From Prostheceraeus crozeri (Eukaryota; Platyhelminthes; Polycladida; Euryleptidae): DNA of 64,000 nucleotides. Below are positions 51,889 to 64,000 of this stretch, one piece after another (within the stretch, counting starts at the first letter, position 1; every line of letters begins with the position of its first letter). The DNA lies in assembly GCA_907163375.1 (NCBI GenBank), contig CAJQUW010011263.1, forward strand, positions 1-64,000, written 5' to 3'. The notes under the pieces were generated by a model. The model did no database searches, had not been told where the DNA came from, and worked only from the letters and a program-made list of their open reading frames with translations. A program made the translations under genes and the position numbers.

Positions 51889-54409
51889 TTGTTTCTGTTG
51901 CGTTCGGTGCCTACCGCGTACAGAAGAGCAAAACCACCTTTGTTGTCATCATAAAAAAAGCAACCGTTAAATGAGGTTCTCGTCCCCTCGTCGACTTCAG
52001 GTCAATAGGTTTGCATCACGGCTATCACGGCTTCTATCAATGTGATTCCCAACCAAAAGTTAAAGCATTCGAGATAAATTAGCGATGTATGAAGATGTCC
52101 TGTCCAATTGGCCCATATCAAGCACATTCAACAAGATACGGCCTACTTCATCATTAGCAAGAATATGGCAATATGCTGATAGTGGTATTATTATGCCACG
52201 CAACGCGCTACCTATAGAGGCTTTACAAGAAAATATTCTAGAAGAATTTAGCACCGAATGACGCGACTTCTTTCGCATATAAAACCAGATTGCATATTTG
52301 ACGCTTGTATTCTACAGTTGTTCATTTGACAGTAAGTGGCTCTTCGTGGAGAAGCTGCGTCGATATTTTGAGTTTAACGACTCGAGCAAGCTTCCGACAG
52401 GTACGTCATTAGAGGACGGCCGAAACGATGCACATCAATCAGTGCTAATAGACAAATAACAGTCATGAAAATATCTAAACATGGTTAATTTATCGCTGTT
52501 GACAAAATGTAAACGCTTGGCCTGAATAAGTAAAGTCTCATAAAATGATGAAATGTGATGCAGCAATGATTTCGGGAATACGATATCTGGGAAGAACGAT
52601 AAAAAGCACCCTTCGTCCATTAATTTCAGCTTGGTGCCCCTATTAGTGTTACTTGTACGGAATTTTGAAATACTAATGTTAACAATTTGCATCCACTTGA
52701 CCTGATAAGGGCTAAACATCATCATAACCTTATTAGAATTAAATAGACAACAATTTATAAAGTTTCGACTTTTCAGATCTATGGAAGTTGCATAAAATAA
52801 AAAGTGCGAGTATTTTATTAGAGGAAATGAAATAAGTAAAATAATTCAAAAACCATGTGTAGTAGCATCAACTCATGGATTTATATGTAAGTATAATGAC
52901 AGGGAGCATCGTGAAATGAAGGGACGATTGCCACTAGTGAAATTTATCGTGGAACATGCAAACATAATTACGCTACTAAATCTAGGGATTCGGACAAAAC
53001 GTACTAAAATCACGGGACAAATCCTAAAACACAGGATTCCACATGACAGTAGCATAATCCTTACAAACTACTTTTTAACAAACTTTGTCTGAATACTACG
53101 ATAAAAAGTTATAATACAATTTTTGAATTTCTAACAGCACCAGTCAAAAAGTCAGACGTTAATCTTCGTCAAGCATTTTTCATCTAATCATTCAGACATC
53201 TTCAAGTGTAATGAATTACATCAATTATATATGACAGGGAAATCAATGTTTGCGCAGTCATCCAAAATGATTAAAAAGAAGGAAGTCAGATAACAATCGT
53301 CCACACATATAGCAATAGATCATTCCCAGCCTTGGATTTCTGCTTTTCATAGACTTGATTTTTTTTGTGTGATCCTGTTAAAAATTCAGAAATAATATAT
53401 TCATGTCGTCTTTGAGCGAGTAGATATAGTGGGTAGGGTGAACTCTTAGAAACGTGTAAGAGTTTGTTGGTGACATTAAATTATTTTTGATAAAAATCAA
53501 GTGCCTCACACTTGCGGAAAATTTCTGACTAATAGTTCCACTCGCAAACTCAAAATGCATAATACTACTTGTAGTGCATGTGTGATGAAGGGAGGGATGG
53601 GGAGTCCTATCATTTCGATAGGACTCCGACTCCGGTTGGCAAGTGTATCAGCCTTAGTTCTGGTAACCTACATCATAGATCATTAGAGGCTTATCTAAGC
53701 CTGATTTTAGTCATCATTGCTGTATCAAATCAATCAGTTTCCATGAAAGTTTGCCAACTTTGCACATCACTTGTTGTTGTGTGCTTCACACGGTTTTTCT
53801 CCAGTCTCTACCAGGCAGGAAAATCCTCCAAAAAATATGAGTGCGCTTTCGATTTTAATGTGCGCTATGGAGGAGCCATCACACACGATTGATGATGTTA
53901 GGGTAAGAGGTAATGTTCTCAAGCAAACTAACATTTTACTTTTGTCTCCGATGTGAGCTTTGGTGCGTATATGTTATCTCGGCTAGGAAGGCCTGTTTTC
54001 TTTACTAAATCACCGAGTGAAACGACAATCCTTCTTCACTGTCACAGTTCATTCCCTCAACTATTACAAGTTTTGCATGCACCGCTGTCTCTGAACTGTT
54101 TGACGGAGAAAGTTGATATCAAGACAGTGACAGCTAGCACGAGGAAAAATAATCTGTTTGTATTATATTTCGGGTCTAGTTATAGGCCGGAGTCTGGAGT
54201 CCCATCATTTCATAGGACTCCGACTCCGCATCCCTGAATGAAGCACAATTCCATGTTCAGACTTGTAATAGGTACATGACATGCATGACTATTGACTATG
54301 CATCGGTGATATAGTCTTGCCCATCCCCATTTTCAAATGGTATTTCCTGCTTTTTTGTTCCTCAAGATTTTCTCTTCAAGATAAAGTGCACATGATAACG
54401 ATACATATT
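51889..54409. other. Non-coding stretch with small hairpins
   Basis: No gene is convincing. CATATAAAAC near 52,277 followed by ACA/GTAAGTGG near 52,330 resembles a TATA box with a leader and donor. GGAGTCCTATC-ATTTC-GATAGGACTCC near 53,603-53,629 is a perfect hairpin, and a diverged relative lies near 54,190-54,225. The rest shows nothing. Confidence 0.45.
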
Positions 54410-56063
54410 TCTCTGTTAACTTTACTTTACCCGTTCAGCTTCCTCTTCGCCATCTCCGTAGGTTTGGACGATAATTCATCATGGAATGCTTCCAGTTGTC
54501 TCGATCGAGGGCTGATAATTCCCGCTGTGTGCCGGACGTGTTTTTACTGTCTCTCGTGCAAGTTTATCTTTATTGGTGTGGTTGCTATTTCATGGACTCT
54601 TCTTGAGTGAAATTTTTTATATATTCTCGCTCGTCATTTTCTCCTGCATCTGGTGGTGTAATTAATTTAGCGATTCGACGTTTTTGTGTGAAGTTATCCA
54701 AGAAAACGTATTATCCATCATATAATTATTCTGCGCTTGTGCAATTAATGGTGATCACATATCCACGGTCAAACATCACGTTGATCTATCAATCCGTCTA
54801 CGTAATAATTTCGATCCTGCAGTGTCCTGCAGTATATTTAGATTTCTGGCATTTCCTAATCTCTCTATATCGTTGGTGTGTGACTGTTTGTTGAACGACC
54901 GTTATTGTCGGTAGCCTGATCAGCTATTATGGGTGCCACTATAAGTGCCACTGTCGGTTGATTCTGCAATTATCGATTTTTCTTGGTAACGTAATTTTTC
55001 GTCATCAGACACATGCAGTTACGTCAAAGTGTCATGTCCTGATCATGTGTGCACCAGATCGAACTCTTGTCACTGTGAATGACATGAAAGAAATTATTGG
55101 ATGCAACAAAACAAAAAACAATAAATTCTTTCACATCTGAGCTTGCTAAGCTAAAGGGATCGATAGACTGCGTTAATAATAAAGTCATCGTTCTTGAACG
55201 AAGAACAGAAGCTAATTCTAATGAAATCAACGAACTAAAAAGAAGTGAAATGAAATCACTTCACATGCTAATTCTTTGGAAAGTGAGATACTTGAGGAAA
55301 TGGGACAGAGATTCTCTCGATGAAAGAACTTGATTACTGTTGGTGTACCAGAATCTAGCAATGGTAATGCAACCGACAGTATTAATAATGACCGTCCGTT
55401 TATACAAGATGTCTGTCAACATCTTAAAATCGAGGAAACCAAAATCAATGATGTGCGACCCATCGGTAGGGTGAATGCTGGACGGCCTCGACTTCTTCGA
55501 GTTAGTTGCGGTAGTAAAACCCGAAGGGAACCTCTCAGCAGGTCGAGCGGTCTGCGCGGTCCAAATTCAGGAATCGATAGCGTATGTATCAATGTTGATC
55601 GCACTCGTTGACAAACAAGTTTCGAATGTCAAGAATGAATCCTAATAAAAATCAAGTTCCGGTGATTGATGTATTAGCAGACTGGTCATCAAATTTTTAG
55701 CGCCGTTTTTAAATCCATCCAGTGACCATAGACAATACTCAAGACCTTACCTCCCATTACTAATGTATTCTAATTGTCGTTCAGGTTCACCTAGACTTGA
55801 TGCGATTCGAACCATGGTATTTCTCCGGAATATCGATATCTTTGTTGCGTCGGAATCTTGGTTGAATGATTCACATGATAATTCTAGTGTTACAATTGAC
55901 GGTATACTGTTTTTCGTGCTGATCGTCGTAATAGAATTGGAGGAGTGACTGTATTGTCAAAGCACCAATTCCCACTGTTTTCGTTTCCATGTACTTATCA
56001 GCAAAATTTTGAATGCCTTTCATCATGTTTTACGACTCTTCAAATTGTGTTGCTCGCAATGTG

Positions 56064-57425
56064 CGAGGGCGTGCTGAAGAGTAATGCCTCCAAAACTCCT
56101 GTAGCCATTTCATTCAGTACATGTTGCCAGCAATCTTCACAGAAAATCAAGCATGTTAATCGATTTCACGCTGAACTCTATTCATTACAGTCTTCACAAA
56201 TCAAGGTAACATAGACAGTCGGTCATTTGAAGCTAATGGCAGACGGAAGTGAAAGCGGCACGATTCGCCACAAGTAGCGTGTTGTGATCAAATTCTTAAA
56301 AGCAGAGAACATTCCACCGATTGAAATTCATCGACGTTTAGCGGCCGTTTATGGTGAAGAATGTGTTGTTGATGTCAGCACGGTACAACGGTGGGCAAAG
56401 TGGTCTCCTGATTCTGAACCAGGGCAAGCAGATCTCAGAGACGAACCTCGAAGTGGAAGACCAGTAACTGCAACGGATGATCGCAATCAGCAACTAATTG
56501 ATCAAATGATTCAACAAAATCGACGTATCTCTCAAGAGTATTTGGCAGACTCCATCGGAATTTCAAGAGAAAGGACACAACACATCATCCATCTTTTGGG
56601 GTACAGAAAGGTCTGCGCAAGATGGGTACCACGGCAGCTCACTGACCCAATGAAACAACGAAGAGCTGAGGTGTGTCGAGGCCTGCATTCACAATACGAC
56701 AGAGAAAAAGACAAGTTTCTCGCAAGCATTGTGACTGGTGATGAAACTTGGGTTCATCATTACGAACCGAAGAGCATGAGAGCATCGATGGAGTTTCGTC
56801 GCAGTGGTTCTCCTCCTCCGAGGAAATTCAAGACCTTCCCATCCGCTGGCAAATTGATGCTGACTGTTTTTTGGGATATTCATGGTGTTATCCTTGCTGA
56901 GTTCCTGCAACTTGGTTCCACTGTGAATTCGGAAAGCTACGTGAAGACTCTTGGCAATCTCAAGGCAAGGATTCGGAGAGTTCGACCTGAGATGAAAGTT
57001 GTTCATCTTCAGCATGACAACGCCCGACCTCACACGAGTGCTCAGACCACATCTCACATCAAACGACTTGGCTTCAGAGTTGTGGAACATCCCGCCTACA
57101 GCCCGGACTTAGCTCCGTCTGACTACCATCTTTTCCCCAAGCTGAAAGAGCATCTGCGAGGTCGGCGCTATCAGTCAAACAAAGAAGTGAAGGCCGTGGT
57201 CAGGAAGTGGTTCCGTGATCAAGATGAACAGTTTTTTGCTGACGGTATAAATAAACTGCCTTACCGTTGGGGGTGTGCATCAGTCGAGAAGGTGACTATG
57301 TCGAAAAATAGTGATACATTTTTGAAAATATGTTCAATTTTAATGGAAGACGTCCTTTAATTAGTTGTTGAGTCAATAGAATGGGAATTATTAAGATGGA
57401 GGCATTACTTTTCAGCACGCCCTCG
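56064..57425 (+). mobile_element. Nearly complete mariner transposon
   Basis: The termini CGAGGGCGTGCTGAAGAGTA and, inverted at the right, CGAGGGCGTGCTGAAAAGTA continue to AATGCCTCC, giving TIRs of about 28 bp with one difference. The right flank is TA and the left flank is TG, a TA duplication with one change. Length 1,362 bp is full size for mariner. The good state of both TIRs and gene suggests a recent insertion. Confidence 0.9.
56236..57360 (+). pseudogene. mariner transposase, DD34D, one internal stop
   Basis: The natural ATG is at 56,236 (MADGSESGTIRHK); a TAG at 56,275-56,277 interrupts codon 14, after which the frame is open for 361 codons to the TAA. Two helix-turn-helix parts (residues about 20-110) precede the catalytic domain: GDETWVHHY (about 167), HDNARPHT (about 258) and YSPDLAPSDYHLF with 34 residues between the last two Asp. 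WVPRQLTDPMKQRR is the typical linker. The transposase cuts and pastes at TA. The single stop probably silences it unless an internal start is used, and there is none early. Confidence 0.9.
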
Positions 57426-57871
57426 TACTTGCCTCCTGTCATCAGTCTCGTTCCTGTAATGTCATCGATGACTACGTTACTTCGCATTTAGACAATGATC
57501 CACCCTGGTTACTCTGTAATAATTTGTGGGGATTTCAACCGCTAAGATATTGTTTATGTGTGCGCCTCATTCAGGTTAGTGAATCTAGACGATCTTTCTA
57601 CTTATGCGGACTCGCAACTTGACTACCGTATATAATAGTTCCTGAATCTCTGCAGAATTCATATCACATTGATTTATGCTGCCCAATTGATAAATCAAAA
57701 ACTCCCCATTCGTCATTTCTTGCAGCACCAACTTCATACTTGCAGTCAAATGATGATATGTGTTTTATCAAAGAAGTCTATGATCTGCTAGCTTTCTTTA
57801 CTGATAATTAAGCTGATCGATTGGAACTTTGTAGATAATGATAATTTATCACTCGACAGTAAATGTAATTA

Positions 57872-57973
57872 CAGTAGAATTCGTCTAATCTGCCACCTCA
57901 AGGGACCATGAGAGAAGTGGCGGATTACGCGAACTGGCGGATTAGGCGAAGGCGGATTAAGCGAATCCCACTG
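57872..57973. mobile_element. 102-bp Tigger/pogo-type MITE
   Basis: TA flanks both ends. The left terminus is CAGTAGAATTCG and the right is CGAATCCCACTG, inverted apart from small changes, and the middle has repeated TGGCGGATTA words. This is the usual look of short pogo-family derivatives. Confidence 0.75.
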
Positions 57974-58056
57974 TATTACTTTTTTCTGCTAACTTTACGG
58001 GGTGTGTAACAGAATCGGTCCCAGAATTTCCCTGAGTTTTTCCTGTATTTTCCATA

Positions 58057-60012
58057 CACAAGACGGCTGATTTGACTCTGATGGCAGATGGATTTGATAT
58101 TAGTTATCAAATGAAGGTGAGATGATTTAAGAAGAGGAAGTTGGAAATCAGATGAATATGGGATTGCAACCAACAGATCATCGCTAACTGAATATAGAAT
58201 ATTCACAATATTAGATGGAACCATAGCGTTTGACAGTATGATTTATATAATGTACGTACGTAGTGCGTAAAATTATGGCCAGTGAAGACAGTATCAGCAA
58301 CGGCAGCTTGAGTCTGTATCAGTCTGTAATGTGAAACGTCCGATCCCGTCTTGATTTAGGCCCCATTTAGGTGTGGAAATAGGTCGAAAATACCGATTCA
58401 AATAAATAGTTCTACAAATGTCAATGAGGAATTAATGAGTAGAAAATTAGAAAGTACTGCGATTCCTACTGTCTTTAAAATCTCCGTCTGGTTTTTTGGT
58501 GCAACGATGACCAAAATGATGAAATCTGTTACGGCCAGAAGCGACTAAAACGCTCTACTGATTTTCTTGAAGTGTAAATGGGCACAATGTTAGAAATTTA
58601 TAATCTTGCATCTTTGGAGGACGCAAAAATGATTATCACCTCAGAGCGTTGCAATATGTCCTCATTTTTGACAAAACTTGATTAATACAAATTTTGCTGA
58701 TACACTTTTCCAATGATAAAATCAAGTTTTATCATTCAAAATGTCGACTATTTTGGTTGTCGTCGATTATCAATCTTGTGATGTTGTTCCTGATTCAACT
58801 ATCTTTTCTTTTGCACAAGTTTAGAGCACTTGATCGCAAAGGCCAAATGTTTTTTGATTCACTCAGAGATTTTACTCGGTCACACATATGAGGTTGCAAA
58901 TTAGGCTGCTCGAACAATGGAGAAATGAATTTTGTTTTAATCCGATGTGTATCGCTTGAACGTTTTTCATCGAACAGCAAGCTTAATAAAAAAGTAAACT
59001 GTGAAGATTACTTTCTTCGTGCATGTCTATCTCATGAAAGTACATTAATCAAATAAATATCTCCGACATATTGTGGAATAAACGTGAAGACCTTGACTGC
59101 AAACAGCAAAACTTAATGCCGTCATACCTGGAACATCATACTTGCAATGAGCAAAAAAGAATTAGCAGGAATTTTTAAGTACCTAACTTGGCTGTTGTAC
59201 GAGATGCTGATATTTCGATCGGAAAGATATTTTGAGCCACATTCTGTACTTCTGCGAAATGGAGTCCACAGTGTAAAGGCCACATCGAGTGCTTCATCAC
59301 TGTATTGTCCATGATAGCCATGAGACTAAAATTTCCTTCTCCTATACCAAACTGCGACTCAACACAATGCAGATTTAACAAGGGGATCATTATAAAGCAC
59401 ACAGAAGCAGTGTTTTTCACTTTGCATAGAATTGAACGGATAAAGCGACATTTCCTGACCAACACGAAGTGGGATAGATTAACAACAGTATAGCAGTTTG
59501 AAGTAATGTCTCAAAAAAATTATAGTCTCAAATCTGATAGATGAAATAGTTCAAGGCATCAGTTTTTCAATGTCCTTCATTAGTGAGTAAAACGATGATC
59601 AGTTGATTGCAATCCCATATACTTTAGATTTCCGGAAACTCCTTCTTCTTTTTCTTAAATCATCTCGCTTTCACTCGATAACTAATGTCACACACCTAAA
59701 TGAGGCCTAAATCAAGACGGGATCGGACGTTTCACATTACAGACTGATACAGACTCAAGCTGCCGTTGCTGATACTGTCTCCACTGGCCATAATTTTACG
59801 CACTACGTACGTACATTGTAAAAAATCATACTGTCAAACGCTATGGTTCCATCTAATATTGTGAATATTCCATATTCAGTTAGCGATGATCTGTTGGTTG
59901 CAATCCCATATTCATCTGATTTCCAACTTCCTCTTCTTAAATCATCTCACCTTCATTTGATAACTAATATCAAATCCATCTGCAATAAGAGTCAAATCAG
60001 CCGTCTTGTATA
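58057..60012. repeat. 2-kb inverted repeat with arms of about 320 bp
   Basis: The left arm 58,057-58,378 and the right arm 59,690-60,012 are near-identical inverted copies, each running between CAAGACGGCTGATTTGA and CACACCTAAAT. A third, degraded piece lies just inside the right arm (59,595-59,690). The 1.3-kb centre has no gene. It could be a foldback element or an inverted duplication. Confidence 0.85.
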
Positions 60013-62370
60013 TAAATGGATTTCAGCTTTCAGTCCAGGTGTTATATATCTATGAGTCCATGGTCTGACAGCTGGATTTGTTTATGGTCTGACAACTGAG
60101 GAAAATTTACCCACATTCACAGTTTTGGTGCATTTGATCTCATCATTGTCTTCATCGTATAACGATGTGGTTGCCATGATTCCGTATTCTCGATTGGCAA
60201 CAGGATTACTTCAATCTTCATGTGATCATTGATTCCACACATACACTGAAAACTGTTTATAATGATTTTCAACATTGAAATAGCCTCATATTTCCTAATG
60301 AAGACGGGTTCCTTCAAGCTCGCTTTAGTCATATAAGACAGCATTATTTGACTCAATGATAACTTAATCGGCAAAATAGTATATATTAGTTATTAGCTTA
60401 TTTCATTTGGTTTTTCCTTCAAACGAATGTCTGCCATGATATCGACCGATCCTATGATGTACAGTAGATAATTCTGCGATCAGTCCACTACATTATATAT
60501 CTAGGAGTCTATGACAAAAGTACCTTAATTCGGGAAATGTGATATTTCATACCGTATTTTCTTTCTATTACGACAGTCTTGATAGAAGAATTTCATGCAT
60601 ATAATCTGGCTTAATAGAGGAAGATGTCTCAATAAAATTCAATTCAGCCATGACATTTTAACTTGTGTGATAGTAGCCTATTACCATTGCTTCTTCCTGT
60701 CCATTCTGTTTTGCCCAAGCATAGCGCACGGGTTTTCAAAGCTACATGCTGTGTCCTCATTCTATCACATGAATGGCTCAGTCGTTAGGCCTACATTTTG
60801 TTCTTTTCATAGATTAGCAGTGTATCGTGGCTGCTCGAAATCGTACGTGAACGTAGAATTTTGTATTACTGAGAATTCAGCCCGGCAATGTGTCCTAGAG
60901 ACCTTTCAAGCTGTACATCGGCAAGAACGTTGCCGAGTGTTGGAAAATCACCTACAGTACATATGATTATCGACAGGATTGTTGAATCGCAAGAAATTAG
61001 TGGAGCTAAAAAGCCTTCGGATGTGATTAAAGTTCTTTCAAACGGTTTCTTCCAGCATAATTGGGACAGGTTTGGACACAGTGAACTCCGACTGATTTCA
61101 TAGCTGAGCAGTCGCGTGATGCTTGATGATGCAATTTTCATAAAACATATATATCATTTATTCATACCGCTTTATTCTCCCATTGGTTTTAGAAGATAAC
61201 ATGACCTAGTAGGTGGAAGGTCTACATAGCATGTCTCGATAGAGAAAGGTGTTTTAGTAGATTTTGTCAATATTTCAACCTTTAATGGAGGGAAATTTCT
61301 AAATAAAGGAGTGTATTAATTGAATGAAATTTGTATTTGTATTTCTTATCTCAAGATAAGCTTAGTTTCCACTTTTGTTTCGACATTTAAAAGTTGGCCT
61401 GTTACTGATCCAATCTCTCTCACACGGTGAATTAAGTGTTAGATGGTGGAATCGGTGAAAAGGCCCGATAACAACCATGAACAATCAGTAGGCAATTGAT
61501 CAATCAAGGTATTGAAAAAACTCCATTAAAACTCCATATTTGATTAAAACCTCCATCAAAGTTTCTGAATAAAGAAATTTAGATTAAAATGACCAACAAA
61601 TGGACTAGGCATACCACAACTCCAAATAAATTCTTTTGAATTGGTTATCAGAAATTTTTAAATAATTTTTCAAAGCAAATGGAACAAGTGAAATGGAAGT
61701 AGGCCTACATTCTACAGGGTGCTCCGTGAAAGTATTCATTCATGTGAACGTTAAACATGACAGTTTTTATAGGAAATGACACTACATAGGATATCTACTG
61801 GAGCTGTAACTCAAAAATGATATGGCATTATGGCGCTAAATGTCAAACAGCATAAATCAACATGCTGTTTATTGTTGTTCAGCCTCGATGAATAATATAT
61901 GATGAAGCTAATTACAATCCCGATCTAATTGCATGTTTAGAGTATATTGATGGTTTTAGGAAAATCCTAATTGGAGACTTACGTTTATAGCACATCACAT
62001 ATTAGACTCATCTTGTTTATAGTGCGCCTAAATATATCTTGCGACCATTTAGAGTGCATCATGCACACACACTCGCTCCGAAAAAAAACATTGAAGCGGT
62101 AAGTTGATGTCACTATTTTTAGGACCTCTAGGTCTATCAAATGATACCAAGTCGATGATCAGAATAGTGTGATAAAATGCAACATCGATCCATCTGATCT
62201 CTAAAGAGGAAAATGTGATACTAAAACTTTCTATCAAAATTGCAAAAATGACATTTTTAATATTTTAACTCATGGCTATTCTAAATTTATTTCAAAAACT
62301 TTATCCTACAACTCAGAATTTTCAATTTTCCCTGAGTATTCCCGGCTTTCCCTGTTTTCCAGGTCGTTAT
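60013..62370. other. Non-coding stretch, one doubtful exon
   Basis: The frame at 60,888-61,103 (KSPTVHMIIDRIVESQEISG, then AKKPSDVIKVLSNGFFQHNW) is preceded by GAATTCAG and looks more protein-like than its surroundings, but matches nothing I know. 62,316-62,378 (TTTTCCCTGAGTATTCCC, ending ACACCCTG) resembles a hAT-type MITE end, with a relative at 58,003-58,050. Nothing else was seen. Confidence 0.35.
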
Positions 62371-62899
62371 ACACCCTGCTTTACTTTACTTTGCCCGTTT
62401 AACTTCCTTTTCGCCACCTCCGTTGGTTTGGACGACAATTCATCATGGAATGTTTCCAGTTGTCTCGATCGACTTCCTTGAGGTCCAATGATCGACAGTC
62501 TGCGGACAATGTTTCTTTCCAGGTCTCCCTCAGGGAGACTCTTGGTGTCGGTCAGCTGATCTTCATTTTCCATACTTTCTTCACCCAATAACTTATCTTT
62601 CTGCACCACATGGCCGCACTATCGCAATCTGCACACCATCATAAATCGGCTGCAGGTTCAGGCGCGACAGAGGGTCTTTGCTGGCCCACTGTCATCGTGA
62701 GATGCTACACATATCGATCTGATCATCCTTCTGTCTCCTACCTATATTATTCTAATTCCCGCAGCTGTCACAGTCCATGTCTCACTTACACAAGTCCGCA
62801 TCTCAAGTACTTGAGTTTGAGTCTTCTGTTGCTACCGCAGTTGAGTGAATCTCCGCTACATTCACAAATAGGAGCGAGGGTGCTCAGTTTTCAATCATT

Positions 62900-63535
62900 A
62901 GGGATGCGGCTTTCGATCAGAATTTCATTTAAAGGCTCGGTCATACATTGCACCTTTGAACCTCAAACTTTCAGCATTTTTATCATTTACGTCTCTAGTG
63001 CTGGTGGCGGTGTCAACCCAGCCCCTCCCTGTGTCTTTAGTCTTCTTCCTCATCTGCACACATGCCGCAGCGTCACATACCTCATCTGTCGCTTGCAACC
63101 AATTTCTATTCATTGTTCTCCATTTTCTGTCCACCCCGTTCACCATGTTAAATTCGGTCTCTCTTTTCAGAACCTCGTCTCTATATTTGCAACTTTATTA
63201 TCTTTCTTCAGTTCCCACAATTTTATTTTGGCGTGAACTTCTTCTTTTGTGTTCAGTTCTAGACAATAATTAGGCAGCGACTAATCGGTGCTGTGAAACA
63301 CATTCTTCGCCACTCTGATATATTTTACGTGCTTCTCGTCTCTGTCTCTAACCAACACAAAGTCAATCCATGTCACACTCTCATCAGGGGCATAAGTCAG
63401 TAAGTGGCTCTCCCTTTCACGGAATAACGTGTTCAGGTAGCCATCCATGCTTGTTGCAAGGATGCCTTTAACTCCCTCCGAGTTAATTATGCCATGTCCG
63501 AAACCACCATGAACGCTGTCGAAGCCCTCCACATC
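62900..63535 (-). pseudogene. RTE-like LINE endonuclease fragment
   Basis: The minus strand reads VHGGFGHGIINSEGVKGILA, LNTLFRERESHLLTY and WIDFVLVRDRD near 63,520-63,330. This matches the endonuclease end of RTE/BovB elements (G.YG.G..N..G..LL...L....TFF......TW......IDYI.VR). RNWLQATDEVCD near 63,080 fits the linker before reverse transcriptase. It is fragmentary. Confidence 0.65.
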
Positions 63536-63739
63536 ACGTCCAGCAAGACCATTTAAGTCGAATCCTCAAGAAAGATGAATTCTGATAGGGTATTACACGC
63601 AAAACGTTATAAAGGCAGTCGCCAAAACCCTTCTTTTTCTTCATCACTTCGCACAGATAGAAATGATATTTTATAGCCGATTGCCGGTTACTAGTTTGAC
63701 TGCAATGATTCCTTCGTTCACTCCGCTCATTGATGCGAC

Positions 63740-64000
63740 GCCAACAGCGAATACTCCTCTACTCCTCTGAGAGTAGTCAACCAAATTACTGGCAAAGCCA
63801 ACAAGCAAAACTGGCTCCAAACTGGCAAAACAGTCTCCGATCTACTTGCAGATACTTCGGCAGCCACTTTCTCCTTAAATAATGACAAATCAGCTGAAGA
63901 ACCTTGTTGTCTGCCTGACGCATGGGACATTGATATCACTGGAGAAGATGTGTATAACCGGCTTATGTCTCTTTCTGTGAAGAAATCCTCGGGAACCGAT
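63740..64000 (+). pseudogene. CR1-like LINE, start of reverse transcriptase region, leaving the right edge
   Basis: The frame reads LRVVNQITGKANKQNWLQTG, KTVSDLLADTSAATFSLNND and then DIDITGEDVYNRLMSLSVKK SSGTD. This is the linker and the first reverse transcriptase motif (L..L...K..G.D) of LINE ORF2. It is open to the window edge, so more of the element should follow to the right. Confidence 0.65.

Larger units (their letters stand above)
54410..57860 (+). mobile_element. CR1/L2-like LINE remnant, split by a mariner
   Basis: The leader at 54,416-54,508 recurs at 62,378-62,470. ORF1-like coding at about 55,097-55,611 has a helical part (SELAKLKGSIDCVNNKVIVL) then VGVPESSNGN...RPIGRVNAGRPRLLRV, the RRM of LINE ORF1 proteins. 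Endonuclease sequence follows from about 55,763 (SGSPRLDAIRTMVFLRNIDI, ASESWLNDS) and resumes after the mariner (VIICGDFN near 57,510). Reverse transcriptase is missing. Multiple stops and frame changes make it inactive. It was already in place when the mariner inserted. Confidence 0.7.

Noticed and set aside
62367-62609. Minus-strand frame as a second RTE-like coding part
   Set aside because: The peptide lacks convincing motifs, and the DNA here matches the leader-like segment at 54,416-54,508 on the plus strand.
1-64000. Retroviral or LTR-type elements, rRNA and tRNA genes
   Set aside because: No paired long terminal repeats, gag/protease/integrase motifs, cloverleaf-like sequences or rRNA segments were recognised on reading both strands.

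Overview
The window looks like nuclear DNA of a marine invertebrate animal. It has intron-bearing, moderately AT-rich sequence with scattered TAGGCCTA words, and no rRNA, tRNA or bacterial operon. Two host landmarks stand out. A terminal exon of a cytosolic malate dehydrogenase lies on the + strand (13,078-13,209), and a terminal exon of the G-alpha chaperone/GEF RIC8 (synembryn) lies on the - strand (40,797-41,011). If both are real genes they point at each other. Then 1-13 kb is malate dehydrogenase intron, 13.2-40.8 kb is the convergent intergenic gap, and 41-64 kb is RIC8 intron. Nearly everything else is mobile DNA. The exact phylum cannot be fixed from the sequence alone; the TAGGCCTA words suggest, but do not prove, an echinoderm or another deuterostome.

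Left block (1 to about 12.0 kb): a very AT-rich, densely coding, intron-poor virus-like element of the Polinton/adintovirus-like supergroup (element A), running off the left edge. It carries zinc-finger proteins, two different A32/FtsK-type ATPases, a protein-primed family B DNA polymerase with an embedded HNH domain, a penton-like structural protein, a two-membrane-helix protein and two unknown conserved proteins. The genes seen look whole. GC-rich twin hairpins are scattered through it, including inside coding regions. It ends in tandem repeats and a 50-bp palindrome.

Middle block (13-41 kb): an unidentified dispersed repeat; a fossil piggyBac element with TTAA ends, itself split by an 1,100-bp hAT element with a perfect 8-bp target duplication; then a second, older virus-like element (element B, about 18.35-39.2 kb). 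Element B has long, internally repetitive inverted arms, each with an inward-facing TATA box and a splice donor. It holds a coiled-coil protein, a spliced polymerase gene, four penton-like reading frames on the opposite strand, two small tandem paralogues and a 1.7-kb internal duplication. A pogo/Tigger-type transposon (34,507-37,982) sits inside it.

Right block (41-64 kb): a second copy of the dispersed repeat split by a 9.49-kb unclassified element (42,245-51,731) with short terminal inverted repeats and subterminal arrays. Nested inside that are an inverted-repeat element, a Penelope-like fragment and a hAT element carrying a piece of LINE reverse transcriptase. Further right are LINE remains, one of them split by an almost complete mariner, a Tigger-type MITE, a 2-kb inverted repeat and more LINE sequence running off the right edge.

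All calls are from reading the sequence; no database search was run.
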